A stretch of 64,000 nt of DNA from Lactuca virosa (GCA_928212115.1 CAKMRJ010001112.1:401059950-401123949); one strand, 5' to 3'. Shown: positions 23,948-36,527, numbered from the stretch's first letter. A program made the numbers and translations. Notes: generated by a model from the sequence alone, not told the origin.

Positions 23948-25320
23948 AATGAGAACCATTGGACTCATAAGCATTGCCAACTCAACCGGAATGTGCATAG
24001 AAACAAGAATGTGTCAACTTAACACGATAGGTTGTCAACCTCAGATCATGTGCTAGTGATAACTAAAAGGTTTATTTTTGACTGACTCTTGAAACTCTCA
24101 AGATCAATAAGACTCCCACTGACTTCTTGAAATATAAGTTTCTCTTTCAAGGAATATTCCTTGACGAGCTAAAACAAATATCCAAAAAATATGTGTGGAT
24201 TCCCAACAAGAAAACACTTCATAAAATTAGTTTTAGTTTATCATTTGTTTTAACCAAAACACCACAAATTCCAATTCCGAATGTGCTAGAGTAAGAAAAC
24301 ATTATTACTCCGCATTTCATGAGGTGTTATAAACCTACTTAGTATGAAATATATTTTCGAGATACGATCTATAGTAAGTATAGCATGGCTCTAAAACTTT
24401 ATTGGAAACGAAGTATGACTGTTCTCTTAATTGAACCATTTCAACAATATCTTATTCCTCTTCTTAGTCATACGATTGCGCTAAGATGTTCTTCGAGGAT
24501 CAATTGTGATATAGTTCCACAATCATTAAGATGATCATAAAGCATGACGCCAAAGTACTCTCCTTTCCTTTCAGATCGGAGAAACTCTTATCTTTCTGCC
24601 TAATAGATTCTTATTATTTGTTCTACTACTCTTTGAATCTTTTCAAAGAATCAGAATTATGCTTAATCTTATAAACACAATCATATTTACTGAAACATCA
24701 GTGAATCATGACGAATAGATTTTTCATCCTTTGTGGTGGATCTGAATATTCCATATCAACATGTACTAGATCCATTAGTCCTTCACTTGACTCACATAAA
24801 CATGTGATCAATGAATTAGTCATAATATTCCAACGATCAAGATTCTCATACATCATGCAATTCAAATTGCATGACTCCAAGTTTCTATCCAATTGAAACT
24901 TGGGTGATGAAATTTTTTTCTACTAAGTTAATTATGACACTACCACAAGCGATATAATAAGAATCAAATATGCAATTAATATTGCTAATAATATAAATGT
25001 AACCAACACTTTCATTGATGTCATTGTAAGTAAATATAAAGTAAGCCAACTTGTTAAACCCAAATGTCACTTTGATTGATAATAAATGAAAAATTAGAAC
25101 TTGTCCTTACAATGCATAAAAATGAAAACTATGTTTCTAGACATCTCCTAAGCAATCTATTAAATTATCCCAACTCCCAAGCAGTAGCTCCAAATTCTGA
25201 TCATCAAACCATGCGACCGAATTCCATCTCTCACGATCAGATTTAGCTCACTCTTCTTAAGCTTCTTTCTTTCTCTTAGATCCTAATATAACATCAAAAT
25301 GTGATCATCACATCATGTAT
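23948..25320 (-). mobile_element. Copia 3' noncoding internal region, right half
   Basis: It continues 1069-3271 after removal of D. The stretch from about 23960 to 24420 aligns with 63560-64000 through AACACGATAGGTT, GTGCTAGTGA, ACTCTTGAAACT and GAAGTA blocks. No coding was found. The right boundary near 25320 is placed where a different coding remnant starts. Confidence 0.55.
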
Positions 25321-25324
25321 TAAG

Positions 25325-25660
25325 AGTCTATGAATATAAATTTACATCAGCTAGTCTAAGTGTTGATCTTCCTTCCAATGGGTCGGTCAGAAAATTCACA
25401 GGTGCCTCTTTCTTTGCAAAAACCCCAACACACCTAAATATGTCGAAAAGAACATCCCTAACCAGATCGTGTCGGTACTTAAAACCCGGGAGCTCTTTAA
25501 ACGAACTGCAAGCTCCCCAAAGGAGTCCAAGCATGCCTTACGACAAACAGGGCAAGTCTCATCATCCAGAAATAAAGGTATCATAAGGCAATACTTGAGG
25601 ATGACACGATACTCCACTGGCGACATATATTGTCCAAGACCCTCAATAGGAATAGTCATA
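25325..25660 (-). pseudogene. Frameshifted remnant of a plant RT-associated/unknown C-terminal domain
   Basis: The minus strand reads, in one frame, EYRVILKYCLMIPLF followed by a CPVCRKACLDSFGE zinc-finger-like segment, then, in another frame, LPGFKYRHDLVRDVLFDIF and KKEAPVNFLTDPLEGRSTLR. I recall this combination (CPVC, FGE, LPGFKYRHD..RDVLFD, KEAPVNFLTDP) from a multicopy plant protein family usually found with reverse-transcriptase-like sequences. The identity of the family is from memory. A frameshift near 25490 and the lack of an upstream RT make it a dead fragment. Confidence 0.5.
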
Positions 25661-26074
25661 AGAAAATCCTAAGCATGTGGGGCCCTTAGACAATAAGTTG
25701 GACAAATATGATATTTTGATGTTTAATAAATGTATATACAAAATTCTCTATGGGTTCATTTATGGTTTTAGTAAATTATGTTCACAAATGATTTTAGATC
25801 TATAAATATCAAGAGCAATAATTCATTTATGAATTTTCGCAGCTTTTTCTTTATTTTCGTTGAATTTTTTTTTTGAAAAAAAACCAAAAAAAAGAAAATA
25901 AAAACCAAAAAGAAAAAAAAAATCGATTTTTTTATATTTTTTTCAGCAATTTTGTAAATAAACCTGTGATTTTTAGGTAAAAAATGTAAAAAAAAATATA
26001 TTTGTGATCTTTAAGTATTTTTTTTATGCATTTTTATGATTTTTAGGGTTTTTTGGTTTTCCATATAACCCTTT

Positions 26075-26139
<65 letters not shown>

Positions 26140-26149
26140 TAAAGGAGAG
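25661..26149. repeat. A/T-rich spacer with TA microsatellite
   Basis: Poly-T and poly-A runs occur at about 25865-25950, and a TA microsatellite runs from about 26078 to 26140. No gene is seen. This is the left flank of the element A insertion. Confidence 0.7.
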
Positions 26150-26154
26150 AAGGG
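26150..26154. other. Target-site duplication of element A (left), AAGGG
   Basis: AAGGG directly precedes TGTAACAGCC and recurs at 38776-38780. Confidence 0.88.
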
Positions 26155-27897
26155 TGTAACAGCCAAATTTTCAGAAAATTTTTAAACTTTTAATTTCATA
26201 AACATCATCATAAGAGGTACAAAAATCTCATTACATATCCATATTATTTTAGAATTCAGAGTACAAAAAACTAAATGTGAAAACACTGGAGAATGCACGC
26301 CACGCCATCAAGCCAGGCCCTTCCCTTATTGATAGAAGTACCTGAAACATTTAATAAAACTGTAAGCACAAGCTTAGTGAGTTTCCCACCCACACAAATC
26401 ATATAATCACATAATTCCATGCACACACATATACATACAAGTTTGCCATGCACTCCCTCGATGGTCTTCAATGGAATGTCATGGGCTACCCCCATGGTCT
26501 TGTTTCCCCATGCCATGGGCTCCTCCCATGGTCTTGCCAAGTGCCATAGGCTCCCCCTATGGTCTGCACATAAGTCCACATATAAATCCACTAACAAACA
26601 ATTACATATTCCCATGCGAAATGTTTCATAATCAATAATGGGCCGACCTTGATTCCTTCGACCCATGAGAGTGGTGAGAAGGCTCACCTCAATACTGAAC
26701 AGTAGCTGACTAGGTCCCAGCTTCGAATATCAACTATACTCGACCCCTAAACAGAAACAACTCCTTAAATACAACTCCAAATGCCCAAACACCCCTTAAA
26801 AGTCAAACTTGGTCAAGGACTAAAGTCAAAGGTCAAAGTCAACGGTCCGAGTTGACCCAACTCGCCGAGTTGTCCTTCAACTCGTCGAGTTTCTCCACTA
26901 ATTGCACAGATCATGAAAACTCGCAACAACTCGCCGAGTCCTCCTAATAAACTTGTCGAGTTAGCTAGGAATCAAACAGCTTAATGCATTAAGTTGTTTA
27001 CATTGAATCTAGAAGCTTCCATTCTCAGATCTCCTCCCCAAATGATGTCTAGAAGGGTAAAGTTTCCAACTTTACCCTTAAAACCACCACAATGAACCCA
27101 AACCCGAATCCCTGACTTAATGGAGTGAGGCTTAACCCATTAAGCCCTTAAACTCTCAAAACATAGTCCCAAAACACAGATTTGGCACCCCAAGACTGGA
27201 ATAACACGTAAAGTTTCCAAGTTTACGTCCATTCATGCAAGAAAGGAACCCTAGGGCCCAAAATGGCTTAATAAAGGACTTAATGCATGGATGGGACATA
27301 GGACCTAGAAAAGCTTGCAACTTTATGCCAAGAGAGGTCATGAAGGGGTCAGATCTAACATAATTACTCCTGGAACCCTTAACCTTTTGGACACCCAACC
27401 ATATACCCAAAAATAAGCTCAAACATCCAACGAAGAGATCTAGAAGATAACAACACAAGGTATCGACTTTATATCTCAAAAGAACTACAACCAATGGAGA
27501 GTTTCTGGATCAAAAGCCTTCCTTCCAAACTAAGCACCTTCAACTTCAAAGCTCTTTCCAAAGAATACTAAAATCCACCTCTTCAAGCTCACCACAAGCT
27601 CACACACTGAACCTTGGAGGATAATGCATGAAATTAGGGTTTTCTGGACAATAAGGTTGGTAAAGTGGCCAACCAATAGATTTAAGGTCCTTAAATAGGG
27701 TGCAAAACCTAAAATTAGGGTTTTCTTCACAACCCCCAACTCGCCGAGTTAGGACACCCCCACTCTCCTAGTTGGGCCAAAAATGTTTACGGCCATAACC
27801 CCTTCGACACGATGAGTTGGAGCCTCGAACTCGTCAAGTCCGCACAGAAAATACAATAAATTATAGAGTTTAACTAATACCAGATCCAAGCGTTAAA
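26155..27897 (-). mobile_element. Element A 3' LTR
   Basis: Paralogous to 37077-38775. The right end reads CGTTAAA where CGTTACA is expected, so the terminal TG of the minus-strand LTR start is mutated. ACTCG(T/C)CGAGT palindromes lie at about 26860-26960 and 27738-27835, a TATA-like TTAAATA at about 27691, and hairpins at 27053-27079 and about 27206-27228. A CCATGG-rich stretch lies at about 26450-26570. Relative to the other LTR it retains about 20 bp near 27301-27320 and about 20 bp near 27755. Confidence 0.9.
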
Positions 27898-27920
27898 AAT
27901 CTCCCCCACTTGAATTAGAC
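27898..27920 (-). promoter_or_regulatory. Polypurine tract of element A
   Basis: The minus strand reads TTCAAGTGGGGGAGATT directly upstream of the 3' LTR. Confidence 0.85.
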
Positions 27921-28395
27921 TTCGTCCTCGAAGTCCGCTGCATCAAACAACCCTGGGTAATGCTCTCTCATCTCCTCCCCGGGCTCCCACGCCCGTTCTG
28001 AGCCTTTCCGATGCTGCCACTACACCTTAACTAACTTCACTTCTTTGTTCCGCAAAGCTTTTGTTTTTCTGTCCAAAATCGTAATGGGCTTCTCAACGTA
28101 GTTAAGGCTCTCATCCACCTGAATATTATCCAATGACATAACTTAAGCCTCATCGGGTACACATTTCTGAAGCTGAGACAAGTGTTATGGATCTGACTGA
28201 GCTCCTCCAGGAGATCCAATCGATAAGCAACCTTGTCGACTCGGGCATAAATCTTGAACGGGCCAAGAAATCGGGGCCCCAGCTTGCCCCTCTTTCGAAA
28301 CCGAATAACGCCCTTCCATGGCGACACCTTCAACAAAACAAAATCCCCCACCTGAAACTCGAGATCTGAACGACGCCGTTTAGCATAACTTTTCT
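27921..28395 (-). pseudogene. Element A integrase C-terminus and chromodomain, broken
   Basis: The minus strand starts with VGDFVLLKVSPWKGVIRF (the GPY/F-type integrase tail), continues KLGPRFLGPFKI and VAYRLDL, then shifts frame. The other frame carries SLDNIQVDESLNYVEKPI, NKEVKLVKV, a stop, then WQHRKGSERAWEPGEEM and EHYPGLF, which is a Tekay-type chromodomain (about 27945-28139). The GPRFLGPF block is characteristic of this chromovirus integrase. At least one frameshift and one stop show the gene is dead. Confidence 0.85.
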
Positions 28396-28402
28396 AACGG
28401 CT

Positions 28403-29200
28403 CTACGCGACTCGCAACCTGTCACGCACCTGCTGAATCAACTCGGTGGTCTTAAGCACCACTTCGGTGCTTCCCATAACCCGATGGCCTACCTCCCCCC
28501 AAAAAACTGGAGTCCTACACCTCCGACCATACAATATTTCAAACGGGGGTCGGTCAATACTAGCATTATAACTATTGTTATATGAGAATTCTGCTAGTGG
28601 AAGATAAGTATCCCAACTTCCTCCGAAATCCAATACACAAGCCCGGAGCATATCCTCGGGCGTTTGAATCGTCCGCTCGCTCTGACCATCGGTATGGGGG
28701 TGATAAGCAGTGTTGAAATGCAATTGAGTACCCAACTCCTCATGAAACTTCCTCCAAAATCTGGAGGTGAAACGAACATCACGGTCTGAGACCACAGATA
28801 TCGGCACTCCGTGCCTGACCACCACTTCCCGCACATAAATGTCTGCTAGTTTCTCGGCGGAGATACTATCGGAGATCGGAATAAAATATGCACTCTTGGT
28901 CAAACTATCCACAATAACCCAAATGGCATCCACACCCCGTGCGGTCTTAGGTAGCTTCGTGATAAAATCCATGGTGATCTCTTCCCATTTCCACATGGTA
29001 ATAGGTGGTGGCTGCATCTTGTCGCGAGGCCTCTGATGTTCGGACTTGACCTTCCTGCAGGTCAAACACCACTCGGCAAACCACGCAACCTCCCGCTTCA
29101 TGTAGGGCCACCAATAACTCAATCTCAGGCCTCGATGCATCTTTGTGGCCCCCCGGATGGATAGAAAATTTGGACTTGTGCGCCTCCTCCAAGATTCTTT
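28403..29200 (-). pseudogene. Element A integrase core
   Basis: An open frame at 28403-29140 covers the zinc-binding CLTC of the HHCC domain and the catalytic D, D and E: MDFITKLPKT, SDRDVRFTSRFW and HTDGQSERTIQ. Length and order fit a Ty3/gypsy integrase. The HHCC histidines (HKSKFSIHPGG) lie in the frame of the upstream RT/RNase H block, so one frameshift near 29135 separates the two. Integrase would insert the cDNA into chromosomes. The frame ends in a stop at about 28403 before the chromodomain part. Confidence 0.9.
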
Positions 29201-30840
29201 GCCTCACACCCCCAGATGCCGGAACCCAAACTCTGCCACACCGAGTCAATAACCGTCGACCATCTCGAACAAAAAACATAATTTTCCCCCAAATCCACTC
29301 GATCTTCCAGTTCTCCCTTTTTAAACCCTCCACCTGTGCCTCCTTAATCATATCCAAAAAAGGTGAAATCACTGTCATCCTCAAGCAAACATCTCGAATC
29401 GGGGCACTTTCCGTCTTACGGCTCAAAGCATCGGCTACCACATTGGCTTTCCCGGGATGGTACAAGATCTCACAGTCATAATATTTCACCACATCTAACC
29501 ACCGCCTCTGATGCATATTCAAATTTTGTTGATCCATCAGATACTTCAAACTCTTGTGATCGGTGAAGATGGTAGATCGTACCTCATAGAGATAATGCCT
29601 CCTAATCTTGAGGGCAAAAACCACTGCCCCTAACTCCAAATCATGAGTGGAGTAATTCGCCTCGTGAGGCTTCAGCTGCCTCGAGACATAAGCGATCACA
29701 TGCCCCCTCTGCATCAGCACAACTCCTAACCCAGAAATAGAAGCGTCACAATATACTAAAAAATCATCCAATCCCTCGGGTAGAGCTAGAATCGGGGCCT
29801 CACATAACTTCTGCCTCAATGTCTCGAAAGCTGACTGCTGATCTGGACCCCACCGAAAGGTCACACTGTTCTTGGTCAAATGGGTCAAGAGTACAACAAT
29901 TTTGGAGAAATCCTGGATGAATCTCCGATAATACCTTGCTAATCCTAAGAAACTCCTGATCTCGGATGCGTTTTTCGGAACCTCCCAACGCATTACCGCC
30001 TCAATCTTGGCGGGATCCACCAAAATACCCTCTTGGTTGATGATGTGCCCCAGAAACTGCACCTCACGCAACCAAAACTCGCACTTGGAGAATTTGGCAT
30101 AAAGCGTCTCCCTCCTCAAGGTCTCCAACACTTCTCTCAAATGTTGCCCATGCTGCTTCTTGGTCTTAGAATAGACCAAAATATCATCAATGAAAACAAT
30201 CACAGACCGATCCAACATTGGTCTGCAAACCCGGTTCATAAGATCTATGAACGCTGCTGGAGCTTTGGTGAGCCCAAATGGCATCACCATAAACTCATAA
30301 TGACCATAACGAGTTGTGAACGCCATCTTCGGTATGTCTTCATCTCGGATCCTCATCTGATGATATCTTGACCGAAGTTCAATCTTGGAAAACCATGAAA
30401 CATTCTGAAGCTAATCGAACAAATCATCAATCCTAGGAAGCGGATAACGGTTCTTCACCGTTAGCTTGTTCAGCTCCTGATAATCAGTACACATCCTGTG
30501 CAACCCGTCCTTCTTTTTCACGAACAAAATCGGTGCTCCCTAGGGGGAACTGCTCGGACGAATGAATCCCCGGTCTAGCAGTTCCTGTTGTTACGTAGAC
30601 AACTCCTGCATCGATGGCGGCGCTAGGCGATACGGCGCCTTGGCTATAGGAGTCACGTCAGGCACTAAATCAGCACGGAACTCCGCTTGCCTCTCGGGAG
30701 GCACCCCATGCAACTCCTCTGGAAATACATCAGGACAATCTCGAACAATCGGTACCCTGCTCATATCTGGCGCGTTCTCCACCCTCGTATCCGACACATA
30801 AGCCAAAAACCCAGAACAACTCTGCTAAAGGAGTCTCCTA
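29150..30840 (-). pseudogene. Element A reverse transcriptase and RNase H
   Basis: From the right: protease-RT linker DCPDVFPEELHGVPPERQ, then FVKKKDG, YQELNKLTVKNRYPLPRID, MPFGLTKAPAAF, the catalytic VFIDDILVYS (F-IDD instead of the usual Y-x-DD), the SFLGLARYYRRFI connection, and RNase H with VYCDASISGLG, LELGAVVFAL, TDHKSL and ADALSRK. A long uninterrupted stretch starts at 30356. Upstream at least three in-frame stops lie in the RT fingers: after QELST, before GAPIL, and after DDLFD. The product would be truncated. The family is a Ty3/gypsy chromovirus. Confidence 0.93.
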
Positions 30841-31255
30841 GCCCTCACAGTCGAGCAGAGAGTTAGCCCATGCGAGGCTCTCTCTCCATGAATAACCAGT
30901 TCTCCCCCACTTGGCATTCGAACCCTCACCAACTGACGTTCGCAATCTATCATGGCCCCATTGGACCCCAAGCAATCCATCCCGACGATCACCTTCAATC
31001 CTCGCAGAGGAATCGGAACAAAATCGATAGGAAACCTCTCCCCGAACATATTTAGAATACTCATCTGAAATACCCTCGCAGTACTCACAGTGCGGTCATC
31101 TACAATCTCTATCTCGAGTAGGGAATCCAAAGTCCCCGGAATATCATGGAACTTCTTGTTGAGCGCAAGAGATACAAAATATCGGGTAGCCCCCGAATCA
31201 AAAAGAATCTAAGCCGACAAACCATTGACCAAAAAGGTCCCTATATAAAATCATA
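30841..31255 (-). pseudogene. Element A aspartic protease
   Basis: The catalytic segment ILFDSGATRYFVSLAL is readable around 31170-31210 and continues into SLLEIEIVDDR, FPIDFVPIPLRGLKVIVGMD and NGAMIDCERQLVRV, the usual retropepsin-like domain of these elements. An in-frame stop sits two codons before the catalytic motif. Retropepsin processes the gag-pol polyprotein. DSGA, with D and G intact, is the active-site triad. Confidence 0.85.
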
Positions 31256-32145
31256 ACATCATAAGCATAAAGATAACATAAACAAGACAGAAATAGATCA
31301 CATATCAGTCAAGACATCAGGCGCTGCTCGGGCCTCCTCGGTAGTCAGCTGAAATGCGAGGCTCTTCACCCTTGGAGCTTCCGCCTTGATCGGGCAGCCA
31401 TCAGTAATCCTCATCATGGCGGCCATAGGCGCCACCACTGCTCCTCCTCCTCTAACCAACCTCAGACAATCGGCCTTTTTATTACCAGTCTGGTTGCAGT
31501 GGAAACAAATCAAGCCCTTCTTGGGGCAATCCTAGCTCATGTGACCCGGTTGGCCATACGCATAACATGCTGAGCCCGCTATTCGGCAGGCTCCATTGTA
31601 CGACTTACCGCACTTGACGCAATGGCCACAACCCTGCTGGCCCCTGCTGAGAGGATCAGAGGTCTTAGGCTTCTTGGCCTGACCCACTGCTGCCTGAACT
31701 TGCTCCGGCTTCCGCTTCGTGCGGAGCTCTACCTCAATCTCCCGTTCTCGGGCCTTCTCCACCATCTCATTCAGGGTCTTGCACCCTGATAAACTCACAA
31801 ACTCCCGAATATCATCCCTTGGCATGGAATGATACCTAGTCTTCTTCATCTCCTCATCCGTAGTGTACTGCAGAACCAAAAGTGCCCTCTCTCGAAACTT
31901 GGCGATGATTTCCGCCACAGTTTCAATAGTCTGTTGTAGATCCTGGAGCTCTCTCACCAAACACTGCACCTCAATGGATGGTGCAAACTCCTGATCAAAC
32001 CTCCTCACAAACTCCTCCCAATTCATCTCATCCACCCCTGCTGATCCCACCTCTCGAATCACCTCATCCCACCAGTCTCGTTCTTGATCCCTCAACATAC
32101 AAGATGTGAACCCCACCTTTTCCGCCTCGGGACAAAAACTCGTAC
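31256..32145 (-). pseudogene. Element A gag, C-terminal two-thirds
   Basis: The minus strand begins inside gag with SFCPEAEKVGFTSCMLRDQ and RDWWDEV, the retrotransposon gag domain. It continues through FVRRFDQEFAPSIEV and MVEKARERE to two zinc-knuckle-like segments: CYAYGQPGHMS (second Cys replaced by Tyr, followed by a stop) and CFHCNQTGNKKADC (His position lost). The first part of gag is missing because an LTR (element B) abuts at 32146. It ends near DVLTDM and a stop at about 31298. Confidence 0.85.
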
Positions 32146-34061
32146 TGTAACACCGTAAATTTTCAAAACAAATTTTTCATTTTAAAATCACATAATTCTC
32201 ATAACATATTTCACAAAAATCCTGTTTGTTTAATTTACAAAATGCAACTTCATAATTGTTTGATTATTAATCCAGGATCCTCAAAACATAACTCTTTCTC
32301 TTCTGTGTACAATCAAGCCGGCGCCTTCTCGCGATCCTGAGACGAACCTGAAACACATATCACATAACACGGTAAGCACGAAACTTAGTGAGTTCCCCGA
32401 AATACCACACATATCTCATTAGCCTCTCATGGCTATACTCAGATAAGACCCTACGGTCAATGTGTCTCAGTGGGACCCTCCGGTCCCACAACTCAGGTGG
32501 ACCCTCCAGTCCTAACTCAGTAAGCTCAGAAGAATACACAATATAAATCACAAAGACATAATGCATGATATCACAATACTCAATATAAGCACATAATACC
32601 CTCCGGTCACACAAAGGTTACCACACTAGGTAAGTATAGTGAGAAGAATCACCTCGGATGAGGAACAACTCCTATAGATGCTGCTGCTGCTCCGGCCTCT
32701 AACACTGGACCAAATCCACAATTACCCAATTAAGATCTAAGTCCAAATCCTAACTCTTTAGGTCTAAAGGTAGTCCACTAACTAGCCAATCAATAACCTA
32801 AAACTCATGGGGCCCACCAAGGCCCAATAATGAATGGGCTATCTCGAGGCCCAACTCTCAAGTCCAAGTGACAAGCCCAACACAAGGGCCCAAGGCATAT
32901 ATATAATATTTCTCTGCTCAAAATCTCTAGCACACAACCCTAAAGATCCAGGCTCAACCCTTAAGGCCCATTATAATATTTAGCCCAAAAAGCCTACAGC
33001 GAGGTTACGCGGGGCGTACCTCCCTTGGTACACTCAGCGTACACAAGCATGCACGGAATATAATCGGGGGCACCAACCCAGTACGTGGGGCATACTAGGA
33101 TTACGCTCGGCGTACGTCCAGTATGGCTTTTCTCACTTTCTTGGTCTTAACCCGTTAAGACCTTAGCGCATATCACAGATCTAGACTCCCTAGAGGCTCT
33201 TACTCCATAAAGTCTGTGACTTTAAGCCTTTGCATGGCTGATAAAGTCACAAACACCCAAAACTCTCATTTTCTCATCTCAAAATGCACATATCTAACGC
33301 ATGGGTTGATTCAAACGTCCAAGTCTTGATTTTTATGACTCTACACCACTTAAGATACTCAAAGGAGTTGATAATAAACTCTGGAGCTCAATATCTCATA
33401 AAGTCTCCAACTTTGGAACTAAAACCCTAAAATACACTAAAATGATACACAAATCAAAAGAGTGAGAAAGCTTTGAGCTTTATACCTCAACATGAAGCTT
33501 CTAACTCAGATAAGCTCAGATCCAATGCCTGGAATACCACTCCATCTTCTTTAAGGCTCCTTCTTCACTCCAAAGAAACACAAGATCACTCAATAGCTCA
33601 CAAATGGACACACAAGCTCAATGGACGAGTATTTAGGGTTTAAGAGGGTTGATTTTCTGAGGATGGTGGCCAGGAATGAAGCCATCTTATTGTTTATATA
33701 GGAACACCCCCTCATTTAGGATTTTCACTTTGTGCCTAGTACGCCCAGCGTACCCTCTGGTACACCCAACGTACTAGGTGGATCCGCTTAAAAGTCACGC
33801 ACATGAGTACGCTAAGCGTACACACACATACACCCAGCGTACTCAGCTGCCACCTTTCTCAAGTAAGGGACTTATCCTGCCAAAACTTCAAACTTCCATA
33901 GTTTCCTCGATATAACTCTGTTTCCAATGAACCTCATATCCACGGAAAGGTGACGAGAAGCCCTACGCTTCTAGGAACTCGTCGTAGCCCCGAGGCTTCC
34001 TCGTGCCCAGGTTGCGGCCCACGAACCCTAAATCACGGACGATCCGAAACAGGATGTTACA
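32146..34061 (-). mobile_element. Element B LTR inserted in gag of A
   Basis: It runs from TGTAACACCG to GGATGTTACA, with a minus-strand PPT just after it, so it is B's 3' LTR. It differs from A's LTR: GTACGC..AGCGTAC-type palindromes at about 33003-33120 and 33738-33845, a good TATA box TATATAAAC on the minus strand near 33691-33700, and several GGCCCA motifs at about 32810-32990. It resembles G (58102-59978) in its palindrome family and layout. The preceding bases CGTAC (32141-32145) should be duplicated at B's other end, but I do not find such an end. Confidence 0.88.
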
Positions 34062-34080
34062 ATTCTCCCCCACTTGAATT
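34062..34080 (-). promoter_or_regulatory. Polypurine tract of element B
   Basis: The minus strand reads TTCAAGTGGGGGAGAAT next to the LTR of B. Confidence 0.85.
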
Positions 34081-36478
34081 AGATTTCGTCCTCGAAATCG
34101 CTCCTTATCAACACATAGATCGAACCCAATAACCCGAGAAGTACCACCGAAAGGACCTCATAACATACAACAATCTCTTCCAAAGTCACCTGAACCCAAC
34201 AGGAGCTCCCGACCCCGAAGAAGGACAGACCCTTCTGCTGCTTCGGTACTCGATCTGTCTCTCTATAACTTGAAAACTCTAGTGGTCTATCTCCCTGCCA
34301 GACCACCCTTGCAAAATATCATCATGTTAATCGTTCATCGAATAACAGACTCTAAGAACACTCTATCAATTCTGATTCTCTAATTGATCTCGGTCGTAAC
34401 TCAAAAGGAATGGAAAGGTCATATCCCACTAAGGACCCACCGCCTGAACAGCTATCAGAACTCTCCTGAATGAATGATCCTCAAAACTCTGTCCTCGGAC
34501 ACAAGAAAGCGGTCAAGCCAGCTCGGAACGATCCTCTGACACCCTTAATCATAAGCCCCAGTTCCTCTCAAATGTCCCTTCCAACACTGAGCACCAGGTC
34601 AACTCCCGACCCAATAGTGGAACCTCCAAAGGTTACCCACTGCACACCCAAAAACGACTTACCGTCTTCCTTCTCACAATAACTATCTCGACCCGTCGTG
34701 ACACACAAGTCACAAAGTTCGCTTTACCCCAAACGAATACTACAACCCCATCTGAAGTCGTCTCACCTCCGACCTATGACGTCTACCACCTACTGGTTCC
34801 ATGCGTCTCGTGGTTCTTTCCATACCAACGAAACTGACCCACTCCGGTCTAAGACATCATATGGAGATCAATACCCCTCAAAATGAAACCCATCTACGAA
34901 TCCGGAACCTCATCTCGCTTACTCAATACACGAATTTTCCCAAACTCAAATCGAGAGTCTGATCCAACAGTAGAATTGGAACCACTCATTTCCAATATGA
35001 TACTCAACCCATACTCGTAATTCGCGAATCCATGCACACACCATCTCTCTAATTCCTTCTGATTACGATAATCCCTCCTCAACCTGGGATATAACGATTC
35101 CCAACCGTCACGGAGACCCCAGTCTAGCCCTTGGTTCGGCAACCAGGTTCCCAAAGACTCAAGTGGTAAGGTTATCCAAGCCTAAGAACTCCTCTGCATC
35201 ATACTCTGACTAGTGAATACTACCGCTCCCCGCATAACAGTATTCTCTCTTATCGACTACTGAGTGTTACGGTTCCCCCCGTAGTCTTAAGACGCTCCTC
35301 TAGTGACTCATGAATGCTACGGATCCCCGCAGACTTACGACACCCTTTCACTAACTCGTGAATGCTACGACTCCCCACAATATCACAACACTCTCTCGCT
35401 AACCAGTGAATACTACGGCTCCCCGCAGTACCACGACACTCCCTCGCTGACTAGTGAGTACTACGGCTCCCCGCAGTATCACATCACTCTCCCGCTATCC
35501 AGTGAATACTACGGCTCCCCGCAGTATCACGATACTCTCTCGCTCACTAGCGAATACTACGGCTCCCCGCAGTACCACGATACTTTATCCCACTGACTCA
35601 TGGATGCTACGGCTCACCGTAGTCTTCAACAATCTCTCGCTCACTGAATCACCATGGGCTCACTCCATGATTTTTCTGATAATCCCAAGCGATTACTCCC
35701 ACTTGGATCCACTTGATCTCTTATCACCCCATAATTTATTCATCAAGTCATCACTACACTGAGTTCACCAACTCATGCTCTGCAGCTCCACATAGATAGG
35801 TGCTTACACCCACCCAACTTATGCGCCACCACTCCTGATGTAAGTTCTCGTAGGCAAGGCACTTTTCTCAGCACAGATACACCCTTAGACAGTCCCACTC
35901 CAGCGACAATTAACTGATGGGTTCCCACTGGAACAAAAGTCACTCGGTACTCCACTCGCCATCTCACAACTCGAGTCTCAACATGACCAAAAATTAGGAC
36001 ATCATACTTGGGTAACTCGGTACACCATCACAGTATCTCACGATGTCTTGTCTCAACCACTGATCTTCCACTCCCGCAACTCGAAACCTCGAAATGCTCC
36101 CATCTCACAAATTGAAACATGGAGGAATCGTCGATGACTGAAAACATGTTGACGAACATCCGAAGCTCCATCCTCTACTGATCACCACCCATACGAAACT
36201 ACTCATACCGACTCTGAAATTGGTTGACAAATCAACTGCTGCCCCTCCTGGAGTATAGATCACAATCTATACCTATACCCGCAAATCTCAGCTATCACCA
36301 CCCATACGAAACTACTCATACCGAGCCTGAACTTGATCCTAATCCTAAACCTAAACTTCGTGTGATCATCACCATCCTCAACTGAAAATATCACAAATAA
36401 CAAAGATAAGGAATTCAAAAGAGATTCCTCCTCATCGGACTTCTATGAACTATCAGGTTTGTCATTGCTTCGGGTATA
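34081..36478 (-). mobile_element. Element B internal 3' noncoding DNA
   Basis: No RT, integrase or gag motif in any frame. The region just inside the PPT reads FRGRNL-like codons that may be a last trace of pol. The main landmark is the minisatellite at 35225-35640. Its order (PPT, minisatellite, then leader block) parallels element C, so this is probably an internally deleted relative. Confidence 0.6.
35225..35640 (-). repeat. Minisatellite of B, related to that of C
   Basis: About eight units of roughly 45-48 bp contain GAATACTACGGCTCCCCGCA and a short ACACTCTCTCGCT-type segment. The reverse complement carries AGCCGTAG...TTCACTAG, as in the C array at 13440-13920. Confidence 0.85.
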
Positions 36479-36527
36479 GATCCTGTGCTTTCAGTAGTAC
36501 GGGCCCAATACTACCTTCCACACCTAC
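36479..36527 (-). other. Conserved leader block (A or B)
   Basis: Minus-strand copy of the GGGCCC near-palindrome block, on the leader side of the PBS at 37061-37073. Confidence 0.65.
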
